DNA from: Vicinamibacteraceae bacterium
Lineage (GTDB): Bacteria; Acidobacteriota; Thermoanaerobaculia; Multivoradales; Multivoraceae
Direction of reading: 5' to 3'
NCBI GenBank assembly: GCA_012270995.1
Contig: JAAXHG010000125.1
Location: forward strand, 1 to 64,000
DNA length: 64,000 nt
A model generated the notes under the pieces. It was not told where the DNA came from. It saw only the letters and a program-made list of their open reading frames with translations, and ran no database searches. Positions within the stretch are counted from its first letter, which is position 1. Each line of letters begins with the position of its first letter. Below, one piece after another: positions 41,750 to 50,017 of the stretch. The translations under genes and the position numbers were made by a program.

Positions 41750-42655
41750 TCAGCGTCCCCGGCTCAGCAGACCGCGGCGGAGGGCGCCGAGGGCCAGTTC
41801 CTCGAACCTCATCTCGACCGGCGCCTCGATGAAGGACCAGCCGCGGGCCGTGCAGCGGGCCCGGATCTCGTCACGGTGGGCGTCCGCTTCGTCCTCCAGC
41901 TTGTGAAGGAGGGTGGGGGCGCCGTGGACGCGGAGCGTGTCACCCGTTTCGCTGTCGACCAGGGTCGTGTCGCGGTCGAGCGGTGCTTCGAGGTCCCGGT
42001 GGTCCGTGACCTGGAGGACCGCGACGTCGTGGCGCAGCGGCAGGAGCAGGTCGAGACCGCCTTCCGTCGTGTCCGAGAGCAGGTCCGAGATCAGGACGAC
42101 GAGACCGCGCCGGCGGCCGGCGGCGAACACCTGGCGCACTGCGTGGTCGAGCCGCGTGTCGCCGCCGGTGTCGAGATTGGCGAGGAAGTCGAGTGCGCGC
42201 CACACCTGCCGCGAACCGTGGAGCGGCCCCAGAACCTGGTGTGCGTGGCTCGAGTAGGGCGCCAGCGTGACCCGGTCGAGGGTGGCCAGAGCGATGTAGG
42301 TCAGGGCGGCGGCGATCCGGCGCGCGGCGTCGAACTTGCGTCGCCCGGCGCCGCCCGGCGTCGGCGCCATGGAGCGGCTGCAGTCGAGCAGGATGTAGAC
42401 GGCCAGGTCGCCGTGTTCCTCGAACATTCGCAGCAGCAGGCGGTCGAAGCGGAGGTAGGCGCGCCAGTCGAGGTGGCGCACGTCGTCGCCCTCGACATAG
42501 GGGCGGTAGTCCGCGAACTCGATGCCGGACCCCAGGTGGGTGGCGCGGTGCTCTCCCTTGAAGCCGCCCGCGGGCACGCGGCGGGTCAGAAGCCGCAGTC
42601 GCTCCAGCCGGGCGAGGAAGGCCGGCTCAAAGGCGAAGGCGGAGTGGTCGGCCAC
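41750..42655 (-). CDS. DUF58 VWA-domain protein
   Basis: 301 residues. FKGEHRATHLGSGIEFADYRPYVEGDDVRHLDWRAYLRFDRL region is the DUF58 signature (residues about 33-75; here given by its start and end), followed by a VWA fold with MIDAS in LLDCSRSM. It normally interacts with MoxR ATPases; the ATPase gene ends 21 bp upstream. GTG start at 42655 without a good ribosome site suggests coupling to the ATPase gene. Cytoplasmic, no membrane segment. Confidence 0.9.
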   Translation of the reverse strand: MADHSAFAFEPAFLARLERLRLLTRRVPAGGFKGEHRATHLGSGIEFADYRPYVEGDDVRHLDWRAYLRFDRLLLRMFEEHGDLAVYILLDCSRSMAPTPGGAGRRKFDAARRIAAALTYIALATLDRVTLAPYSSHAHQVLGPLHGSRQVWRALDFLANLDTGGDTRLDHAVRQVFAAGRRRGLVVLISDLLSDTTEGGLDLLLPLRHDVAVLQVTDHRDLEAPLDRDTTLVDSETGDTLRVHGAPTLLHKLEDEADAHRDEIRARCTARGWSFIEAPVEMRFEELALGALRRGLLSRGR

Positions 42656-42676
42656 GGCTCGGAGCTGGGAGCCCGC

Positions 42677-43690
42677 TCAGCCCTCGGGCACGCTGTCCAC
42701 CACGTCCTGGAGCAGTTCGTCGAGGTCGATTCGTTCCGCCTCGCCCTCGAAGTTCAGCAGGACGCGGTGGCGTAGCGCGGGCAGAGCGACGGCGCGGATG
42801 TCCTCCCGGGCGACATTGGCCCGGCCTCGGATCAGGGCGTGGACCTTGGCGCCGAGAACCATCGCCTGGACGCCGCGCGGGCTGGCGCCGACCCGAACGT
42901 AGCGGCGGACCGCCTCGGCGGGACGGTCTCCCTCAGGTCGGGTCGCGATGCCGATCCGGATCGCGTAATCCTGGACCGGTCGCGCGATCGGAGTCAGCCG
43001 CGCCGCGCGCCGCATCGCGATCACGCGTTCGGCGGTCCAGAGCGCGGCCGCCGACGGCGTATGCCCCGATGTCGTGCGGTCCATGATCGTGTGCAGTTCC
43101 TCGGTCGCCGGGTAGGTCATCCGCAGCTTGAACAGGAACCGGTCGAGTTGTGCCTCCGGCAGTGGGTAGGTCCCTTCCATTTCGAGCGGGTTCTGGGTGG
43201 CGAGCACGAAGAAGGGCGGTCCCAGTTGGTTCGTCTCCCCGCCGACGGTCACCGTCGTCTCCTGCATCGCCTCGAGCAGGGCCGACTGCGTCTTGGGAGT
43301 GGCGCGGTTGATCTCGTCCGCGAGCAGGAGATTGGCGAAGATCGGTCCGGGCTCGAAGACGAGTCGCCGGCCTCCCGCCTCGTCTTCGCGCAGGACGTGG
43401 GTGCCGACGATGTCGGCGGGCATCAGGTCCGGCGTGAACTGGATGCGGGAGAACTCGAGATGGAGGGCGTCGGAGAGGGTCCGCACGAGCAGCGTCTTGC
43501 CGATGCCGGGAATGCCCTCGAGCAGGACGTGCCCGTCGGCGAGCAGGCCGATGATCACGCCGTCGACCACGTCCTTCTGGCCGACGATCACCTTTCCGAT
43601 CTCGGCCCGCAGCTCGCCGCAGCGCTCGGCGAAGTCGGTCAGTTGCAAGGCCAGGTCGGCCGCGGTCCGGGGCGCGGCGGTGTCGTTCAC
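42677..43690 (-). CDS. MoxR-family AAA+ ATPase
   Basis: 337 residues. Walker A GIPGIGKT at 59-66, Walker B LLLADEINRA, the MoxR hallmark TPKTQSALLEAMQE, sensor 1 VLATQNPLEMEGTYPLPEAQLDRF, and the C-terminal lid ATRPEGDRPAEAVRRYVRVGASPRGVQ region. ATP hydrolysis drives remodelling of a partner complex; the partners are the DUF58 and BatA-like proteins downstream. The GTG at 43690 was chosen because GGGAGGAG lies 7 bases upstream and the codon overlaps the previous gene's stop (GTGA). This second MoxR set is unrelated in position to the pair at 2.0-4.1 kb. Confidence 0.93.
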   Translation of the reverse strand: MNDTAAPRTAADLALQLTDFAERCGELRAEIGKVIVGQKDVVDGVIIGLLADGHVLLEGIPGIGKTLLVRTLSDALHLEFSRIQFTPDLMPADIVGTHVLREDEAGGRRLVFEPGPIFANLLLADEINRATPKTQSALLEAMQETTVTVGGETNQLGPPFFVLATQNPLEMEGTYPLPEAQLDRFLFKLRMTYPATEELHTIMDRTTSGHTPSAAALWTAERVIAMRRAARLTPIARPVQDYAIRIGIATRPEGDRPAEAVRRYVRVGASPRGVQAMVLGAKVHALIRGRANVAREDIRAVALPALRHRVLLNFEGEAERIDLDELLQDVVDSVPEG

Positions 43691-45177
43691 TGGCGCTCCT
43701 CCCGAGACTCGTCCTCCGGCCGGCGGTGCTCCAGCGACTCGAGGTACCGCCGCACGGAGGCGCGGTGGCGCCACGCGATCGGATGCCGGGGCGGCGGCAG
43801 ATCGCCGGTCGTGGCCTCGGCGCCGCCGCCGAGGTTCGCGCTGGAGCCGCGCATCGCCACCTCGGCGGCCCGGAACTGGGTCGCGCTGGTTGTCGTCAGG
43901 GGCCGGCGTTCGATCTCGTCCCGCGACTGGAGCAGGGCGGTTTCGAGCGCCTGTTCGAGGCTGAGTGCGGGCATCAGAAGATCGCCGAAGGGATCGACCA
44001 TCTCCTCCTGCGGTCCGGTGCCGACTCCGGCGGCGGCGCCGTCGGCCTCGGCGCCGGCGGCTCCTGGTTCCTCGCTGACGGCCGCCGCCGTGCCGCTCTC
44101 GCCGCCGGAGCCCTCGCCTTCCTCGGTCGGCTGGCCGCCGGCGCCCTCGCCGGATGCCGACTCGGCCGCGGCCTCAGCGCCCTCGCCTTCGCCCGGCATG
44201 CCGGGTGCTCCCGCTTCGTCCTCTCCGGCGCTCTCGCCGGTGTCGAGTTCGCGCATGAGGTCGGCGCCCGTTTCGGCATTTTGTTCGCCGGCGAGATCGG
44301 CCGCGGCCGCTTCGCCGCCCTCGGGGTTGCCGTCCATCGTCTCGGCGTCCGCGCCGTCACCAAGGCTTCCCTCGACTCCCTCGGAGGCGTCTCCCGCGCC
44401 GCGCCGCGCATCGTCGGAGGCATCCGGCTCGCGGATCCGGAGAGTCAGGAAGGGAAGATCGCTGAGCCGCACGTCGAACTTCGGAACGCCCGGCCTGCGA
44501 CCGGGTTCTTCTTCCAGGAGCGCCGCCGCCTCCAGTCCCGGCGCCGCGCCGTCCGGGCCGTCGCCGCTCATCGCCGCGGCCAGCGCCTCGCCGACAAAGG
44601 AGGTGGGCAGGACGACCGGCACCAGGAGGACCACACTCAGAATGACCGAGGCCGTGGCGCCGCGGGGGACCAGGCGGGGCGCCGCCCGCTGTGCGGCGGT
44701 ACGGTCGAGACCCGCGAGCCCGCGTTCGAGGACGAGTGCGATCCAGGGCAGTGGCCAGACGGCTTCGGCATCCCGAGCGGGGCGCCCGCTGCCGGCGTCG
44801 GGGTCGGCTCGCCTCTGCATCTCGAGGGCCGTGGCGACCGCGTCTCGCAGATCGCCCGCCTTGTCCACCGCTCGCGCGGCGGCCGGAAGATCGCGGCCCA
44901 GCGAGACGGCCTCGCGCAGCACCAGCGCGACCAGGACGATGCCGCCAGCCCACGACGGCCATAGCGTAGCGGCGCTGCCTTCGGCACCGGCCGCCATGCG
45001 CAGCAGCCAGGTCGAGAGCAGCCAGAGGCAGGATGCGGGCACCAGCCAGACGAGCGCAGCGAGGGCGCGGCGCAGACGGAGCCGCCGGTCGACGGCGGAG
45101 AGACCGCGCAGGAACTCGCGGCGCAGGTCGGCCACGGGCCGGTCTGCCGGCGGGGAATCGGCGGGAGAAGGACTCAA
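43687..45177 (-). CDS. DUF4175-like membrane protein with long acidic tail
   Basis: About 496 residues. Two spans near the N-terminus (LAALVWLVPASCLWLLS; WAGGIVLVALVLREAVSL), one near 145-165 (VILSVVLLVPVVLPTSFV), then a roughly 130-residue acidic Gly/Ala/Glu-rich region with almost no hydrophobics, and a C-terminal helical segment ending in RHPIAWRHRASVRRYLESL. The arrangement next to MoxR and DUF58 resembles the DUF4175-type member of such clusters, but similarity is limited to layout. Start uncertain: TTG at 45177 overlaps the previous stop (TTGA); GTG at 45135 would be 14 residues shorter. Function unknown. Confidence 0.65.
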   Translation of the reverse strand: MSPSPADSPPADRPVADLRREFLRGLSAVDRRLRLRRALAALVWLVPASCLWLLSTWLLRMAAGAEGSAATLWPSWAGGIVLVALVLREAVSLGRDLPAAARAVDKAGDLRDAVATALEMQRRADPDAGSGRPARDAEAVWPLPWIALVLERGLAGLDRTAAQRAAPRLVPRGATASVILSVVLLVPVVLPTSFVGEALAAAMSGDGPDGAAPGLEAAALLEEEPGRRPGVPKFDVRLSDLPFLTLRIREPDASDDARRGAGDASEGVEGSLGDGADAETMDGNPEGGEAAAADLAGEQNAETGADLMRELDTGESAGEDEAGAPGMPGEGEGAEAAAESASGEGAGGQPTEEGEGSGGESGTAAAVSEEPGAAGAEADGAAAGVGTGPQEEMVDPFGDLLMPALSLEQALETALLQSRDEIERRPLTTTSATQFRAAEVAMRGSSANLGGGAEATTGDLPPPRHPIAWRHRASVRRYLESLEHRRPEDESREERQ

Positions 45178-46319
45178 TTCGGTTCCCAGAGCGCGATGCC
45201 TCCGGCCTGCTTGCCGATGTCGATCTGCGCGACGCGCCGGAACGCGCCGTTGTCGTAGACCTCGACGACTCCCGGTTCGCCGCCGATGCCCTCGACCGTG
45301 ACCAGGCTGAAACGCCCGTCCGAAGTGATCGCCACGCCGTGCGGGATTCGGCGGGTCGTATCCTGGCGGGCGACTTCGGTGCCCGTCTCCAGATCCCAGA
45401 AGCCGATGGAATCGCCCTTCTTGTAGGTCACGACGAGCAGGCGCTCGTCCGGCGCCACGGCCGCGTTGTAGGGGCCCGGCACTGGTGTTTCGAGGCGGCG
45501 CGAAACGGCCCACGCGGCAGTGTCGACCTCGTAGAGCGCGTTGCCCGAAAGAGCCGTGACGTAGACGAGGCCGCGGGACGTCGGCTGTGTGACCCAGGAG
45601 GGCTCGACCGCGGCGCCGGCGTGGGCGCTCTCGTGGCTCGCGTGGTCGCCGTGGGCGGCGTGCATGTCGGCCGCGGCGCCTAGCTTGAGGCGGCGCTGGA
45701 CCTCGAAGCGAAGCGCGTCGACCTCGACGAGTTCGTCGTCCATCATGTTCACGCTGTAGAGCTTTCGCCCGTCGCGGCTGAGCCGCGCGCCGTGCGGCAT
45801 CGTGCCGCTCTCGAACTGGGCAATCTCGGTCATCGTCGAGGTCTCGACGACGGAGATCGTGCTTGGCACATGATCGCCGTAGAAGTCGGAGTTGACGACG
45901 AACAGCAGCCCCGTCGTCGCGGCGATGTCGAGCGTGGCCGGGAACATGCCGACCTTCGTGTCCCCCAGCCACTCGTCGGTGCCGGTGGCGTACTTGTGAA
46001 TCGAGCCGAAGGGGTTGCCGTGAGCGATCGAGACGTACCAGTAGCGGCCGCCCGCCGAGACGTTGATGCCGTGGGGGCCCTCGGTCTCGGCCGGAAAGCT
46101 GCCGACGGTGATCGTCTTCGTGACCTCGATTCCCGAGGGCCCGAAGCGGATCAGGGACACCTCGTCCTCCGATTCGGCGCAGACGTAGGCGTAGTAGTTG
46201 CGCGACGGCGGGACGGGATCCGACTCCGCGTGGAGGGCGAAGCCCGTGAAGATGATGAAGGCGAGAAGCAGCGTTGAAGGCACAGCCGCCCGCGGCTGCC
46301 AGCAAGTCGACATGTGCAT
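45174..46319 (-). CDS. YncE-like secreted beta-propeller with His-rich loop
   Basis: 381 residues. Signal peptide (TLLLAFIIFTGFALHA), then a seven-bladed YVTN-type propeller; blades read like YYAYVCAESEDEVSLI, GLLFVVNSDFYGDHVPST and RGLVYVTALSGNALYEVD. Between two blades lies an insertion with five histidines (H220, H223, H226, H229, H233), spaced like a metal-binding loop. Such proteins are periplasmic and sometimes associate with copper or cytochrome systems. GGAGGT precedes ATG 46319. It is followed by the DUF4175-like gene, overlapping by 4 bases, and preceded by an LVIVD protein 32 bp away. Confidence 0.82.
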   Translation of the reverse strand: MHMSTCWQPRAAVPSTLLLAFIIFTGFALHAESDPVPPSRNYYAYVCAESEDEVSLIRFGPSGIEVTKTITVGSFPAETEGPHGINVSAGGRYWYVSIAHGNPFGSIHKYATGTDEWLGDTKVGMFPATLDIAATTGLLFVVNSDFYGDHVPSTISVVETSTMTEIAQFESGTMPHGARLSRDGRKLYSVNMMDDELVEVDALRFEVQRRLKLGAAADMHAAHGDHASHESAHAGAAVEPSWVTQPTSRGLVYVTALSGNALYEVDTAAWAVSRRLETPVPGPYNAAVAPDERLLVVTYKKGDSIGFWDLETGTEVARQDTTRRIPHGVAITSDGRFSLVTVEGIGGEPGVVEVYDNGAFRRVAQIDIGKQAGGIALWEPN

Positions 46320-46350
46320 CCCAGACCTCCGGGTACGCCCCAGTTGGGGC

Positions 46351-48492
46351 CTAGTGCGGCTCTCCGATGATCCGGTTCGGGTCTTCGGGGTCTGTCAGCT
46401 TGACGGCCCACAGCCCGGAATGCCAGTCGGAGAAGAAGACGTGGTCCTTGTAGGGCTGCGGACCCCAGACAAAGGGTGCGTTCGGCACCATGGCGTCTGG
46501 GTCGAAGGGCATGAACATGCCGATCTCGCGGCCCTGCCGGTAGAGATCGCCGCGCAGTTCGCCCGAGACGTCGACGACGCGCAGGCCGCCGTTGTAGTAG
46601 GCGACGTACATGATGTCGTCCTCGATCCAGAGGTTGTGGGTGCCGGCCTCGGGGACCTGGTAGCGGGCGACTTCGCGAGGGTTCTCCCAGTCGTCCCACG
46701 AAATGACGTGGATCCAGCCGGCGGCGCGGGGCGGCGCTGAGCGCGGATCGCGTCCGAGCTCGCCGTAGGGGAAGGCCTCGTCGCCGGCGAAGACGTAGAA
46801 CTTGCCCGTCGATTCGCTGCGGTAGGGATAGGCGGCGTGGTTCCAGCCGCTGGGGTAGGCGTAGCTGCCGAGCTGCACCGGGTTGTTCGGCGCTCCGCCC
46901 ATGCCGGCGCCGCCGACGTCGATGGCGACCACGCCGTCCTCCCAGTTGGAGCTGAACGCGACGCCGTCGACCACCCAGACGTCGTGGATCGAGTGCCCGG
47001 GCGTGTCCAGTTCGAAGCGGCCGACACGATAGGGCTGGGTCGGATCCTCGATGCTGATCACGTCGAAGCGCCTGCCGTTCGAGAGGGCGTAGACGTGCTC
47101 GTCGTGGATGAACACGTTGTGCACCCCGCCCCGCAACTGGTCGTCGAAACGGGAGAGGATGCGGACGCCGACCTGCGGCTCGGATACGTCGAGGACGACG
47201 AAGCCGTTCTTGCGGTTCGAGGCGCCCTCACGGCTGATCACCGCGATCCGGCCGTCCTCGGAGACCTTGACGTCGTTGACCGTGCGGGCGTCAACGCGCA
47301 CCGCGTCGATCAGCACGATGCTCTCGGGGTTCGTCACGTCCCAGATGTAGGCGTGACCCTCGGCGCCCCAGGTGCCGGTGATCGCGTAGTCGTTGCCGTC
47401 GGTGCCCTCCCACACCCAGAGGTCGGACGTGCGCCGGTCGCTGACCTTGCCCTGGCCGACGAACTCGATCTCCTTGTTCACGCGACGGGGCTCGACCCGT
47501 AGCGGCAGGCTGGCCGAGTGGTTGCCGGAGAGCGCGGTGACCGTGTAGATGCCGGAGCGCTCCGCGACGAAGGCGCCGTCCTGCTCGATCTGCGCCGCGG
47601 CGCCGGGCGCGATGATCTGCGCCGCCGGCTGTCCAGCGACCAGGAAGCGGACGGGCAGATCGGCGACCTCGCCGCGGTTTCCGTCGCGGCCGACCGCCTC
47701 GAACCAGACGACGTCGCCGGTGCGGGCGTTGTCGCCGGAGGCGGTCAGTTCCAGGCGCTCGGTGGGGTTCGGGACGATGGTGATGTCGAGCGCGGAGGAC
47801 GCGTCTTCGGCGGTGGCGGTGAGCGTCGCCGTCCCGGGAGCGCGCAGCGTGAGGCCGCCGAAGCCGTCCGGCTCCGCGACCGCCGGATTGGAACTCGAGT
47901 ACCCGACCTCGACGTTGTCCCGCTCGACCGCCGTGATGTCGACGACGCGGGCCGTCAGGGGAAGATCGGTGCCGGCGTAGAGCGTCGCGGGGAGTCCGAC
48001 GATCTCGACGCTCTCGACGGGAGGATTCGGAATCGTCACTTCGACCTCGACCCGGAGCAGGGCTTCCGCCCGGCGCGGCTCGTCCTCGGCCTCCTTGGGC
48101 ACAAGGGCGATCACGGTGACGTCCCCGGGACCGTGCGCTTCGACCTCGCCGGCAGGGTTGACCCCCAAGCGCCGCCGGTTGCGGGAGAAGAAGACGACGT
48201 CGACGCCTTCGATCGGTTCGCCGTCCTCGTCCACGACGGTGGCCGTAAGGGTCGCCTTGTCGCCGACTTCCAGGGTCAGCTCGGTCGGCGAGACCTCGAG
48301 TTCCGCGCCCGGCGGAATCGACGGCTCTTCCTTGGCTTCGCCGTCGCCTTCCTGGGCGGTGGTCTCTTCGGGTGGTTCTTCGGCAGCCGCCGGGTCGGCG
48401 GGTTCCTGGGCGGCGGCCGGCAGCGCGGCCAGCAACACCAGGACGGCGAGAATCGTCAGCCAGATCGGCGGACATGTACGGAGGAAGTTCAC
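46351..48492 (-). CDS. Secreted Ig-like plus LVIVD-repeat propeller protein
   Basis: 713 residues. A signal peptide (LTILAVLVLLAALPAAAQ) and an acidic linker precede three bacterial Ig-like (Big) domains (ELTLEVGDKATLTATVVDEDG; VESVEIVGLPATLYAG; ERLELTASGDNARTGDVVWF). The C-terminal 380 residues form an LVIVD propeller (WDVTNPESIVLIDAVRVDA; FVVLDVSEPQVGVRIL; GGLRVVDVSGELRGDL). LVIVD proteins are surface or secreted with unknown ligands. The GTG at 48492 gives a proper signal peptide. It lies downstream of lpd on the same strand after a 115-bp spacer without distinct features. Confidence 0.8.
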   Translation of the reverse strand: MNFLRTCPPIWLTILAVLVLLAALPAAAQEPADPAAAEEPPEETTAQEGDGEAKEEPSIPPGAELEVSPTELTLEVGDKATLTATVVDEDGEPIEGVDVVFFSRNRRRLGVNPAGEVEAHGPGDVTVIALVPKEAEDEPRRAEALLRVEVEVTIPNPPVESVEIVGLPATLYAGTDLPLTARVVDITAVERDNVEVGYSSSNPAVAEPDGFGGLTLRAPGTATLTATAEDASSALDITIVPNPTERLELTASGDNARTGDVVWFEAVGRDGNRGEVADLPVRFLVAGQPAAQIIAPGAAAQIEQDGAFVAERSGIYTVTALSGNHSASLPLRVEPRRVNKEIEFVGQGKVSDRRTSDLWVWEGTDGNDYAITGTWGAEGHAYIWDVTNPESIVLIDAVRVDARTVNDVKVSEDGRIAVISREGASNRKNGFVVLDVSEPQVGVRILSRFDDQLRGGVHNVFIHDEHVYALSNGRRFDVISIEDPTQPYRVGRFELDTPGHSIHDVWVVDGVAFSSNWEDGVVAIDVGGAGMGGAPNNPVQLGSYAYPSGWNHAAYPYRSESTGKFYVFAGDEAFPYGELGRDPRSAPPRAAGWIHVISWDDWENPREVARYQVPEAGTHNLWIEDDIMYVAYYNGGLRVVDVSGELRGDLYRQGREIGMFMPFDPDAMVPNAPFVWGPQPYKDHVFFSDWHSGLWAVKLTDPEDPNRIIGEPH

Positions 48493-48607
48493 GGCGCTCG
48501 TTCTCCGGGAAGGTGCGGTCGGCGGGGTTGAAGAATCGGCGCAGTCTATCAGTGCGACCTGAAGCTCCGGTGTTGCCGGACGTTGCGCGTTTCGGGGCGC
48601 CGGCAAG

Positions 48608-50017
48608 CTACATGTGAACCGCCCGCCCGTGCACGGCGAGGGCGGCTTCCTTGATCGCCTCGGCCAGTGTCGGGTGAGCGTGGGAGGTGCGGAACAGATC
48701 CTCAGCCGAGGCGCCGAAGCTGATCGCCGCCACGGCCTCCGCGATCAGGTCGCCGGCGTGGCTGCCCAGGATGTGGACGCCCAGGACCGCGTCCGTCTCG
48801 GCGTGGGCCAGGATCTTGACGAAGCCCTCCAGGCTGCCGGTGGCGCGGGCGCGGCCAATGGCCCGGAAGGGGAACGTGCCCTTCCGGTAAGGGGTGCCGG
48901 CTTCCTTCAGTTGCTCTTCCGTCTTGCCCACGGAAGCGACCTCGGGCTCGGTGTAGACGACGCCGGGGATCGCGTCGTAGTCGATGTGCACGTACCGGCC
49001 GGCTATGCCCTCGACGCAGGCCATGCCCTCCTCCTCGGCCTTGTGGGCGAGCTGCGGGCCGCCGATCACGTCGCCGATCGCGAAGATGCCGGGCACGGAT
49101 GTCGCGAACCGCTCGTCGACCTGGATGATCCCACTATCGTCCACGCCGACGGCGGCTTCCTCGAGCCCCAGATCGTCGCTGATCGGCTGGCGGCCGACCG
49201 CGACCAGGACCCGGTCGCACTCGATCGCTTCGGTTCCCTCGACCTCGACAACGCAGGCTTTCCCGTCGCTCGTGACCTTCGCGTCGAGGACACGGCAGCC
49301 GAGCCGGATGTCGAGGCCCTGCCGGCGGAAGATCTTCTCGGCCGCCGCGGCGATCTCCGCATCGGCGCCGGGCAGAATGCGGTCGAGGTACTCGAGGACG
49401 ATGACGTCGGAGCCGAGACGGTTCCAGACCGCGCCGAGTTCGAGGCCGATGTAGCCCGCGCCGATCACCACCAGGCGCTCGGGCACCGCGTCGTAGGCCA
49501 GGGCCTCCGTGCTGGTCCCGATCCGGTCGCCGTCGAGTTCGACGTCGGGCAGGGTGGCGGGACGGGAGCCCGTGGCGACGATCACGTTGCGGGCCTGGAC
49601 CGTCTGCTCACCGTCGCTGGCCGTCACGACGATCTCGCGCAGTTCGCCGTCGACCCCGCCGAGGCGGGCCCGGCCCTGGATGTGCTCGATCCCGTTCTTC
49701 TTGAGCAGCGAAGAGACTCCGCGAGTGAGCGTCGTGACGACGCGGTCCTTGCGCATCATCATCGCCGGAAGATCGAGACCGATTTCCCCGGCAACGCCGC
49801 CGTGTGCGGCGAGTTCGCTGCGGGCCGCGACCAGGCGCTGACTCGACTCGAGCAGCGCCTTGCTCGGAATGCAGCCCACACGCAGGCAGACTCCCCCGGC
49901 AGCCGGGTGCTCATCCACCACGGCGGTGCGGAAGCCGAGCTGCGCCGCGCGGATCGCGGCCACGTAGCCCCCGGGTCCGGCGCCGATGACGAGCAGGTCC
50001 AGCGCGCGGTCGGTCAT
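48608..50017 (-). CDS. lpdA: Dihydrolipoamide dehydrogenase (E3)
   Basis: 469 residues, standard length. FAD site LLVIGAGPGGYVAAIRAAQ, redox-active disulfide C44/C49 in GGVCLRVGCIPSKALL, NAD motif VIGAGYIGLELGAVW, and the C-terminal His-Glu dyad in SHAHPTLAEA. It reoxidises lipoamide of the OGDH and possibly PDH complexes, making NADH. The ATG at 50017 overlaps the stop of the spondin-domain gene (ATGA). The E1 and E2 genes lie further upstream on the same strand, so this is the E3 of that complex even though one unrelated gene intervenes. Confidence 0.96.
   Translation of the reverse strand: MTDRALDLLVIGAGPGGYVAAIRAAQLGFRTAVVDEHPAAGGVCLRVGCIPSKALLESSQRLVAARSELAAHGGVAGEIGLDLPAMMMRKDRVVTTLTRGVSSLLKKNGIEHIQGRARLGGVDGELREIVVTASDGEQTVQARNVIVATGSRPATLPDVELDGDRIGTSTEALAYDAVPERLVVIGAGYIGLELGAVWNRLGSDVIVLEYLDRILPGADAEIAAAAEKIFRRQGLDIRLGCRVLDAKVTSDGKACVVEVEGTEAIECDRVLVAVGRQPISDDLGLEEAAVGVDDSGIIQVDERFATSVPGIFAIGDVIGGPQLAHKAEEEGMACVEGIAGRYVHIDYDAIPGVVYTEPEVASVGKTEEQLKEAGTPYRKGTFPFRAIGRARATGSLEGFVKILAHAETDAVLGVHILGSHAGDLIAEAVAAISFGASAEDLFRTSHAHPTLAEAIKEAALAVHGRAVHM

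Noticed and set aside
45178..46305. Upstream extension of the DUF4175-like gene to 46305
   Set aside because: The extension is out of frame within the YncE-like gene, which is clearly real; the reading frame is kept only from about 45177 or 45135.
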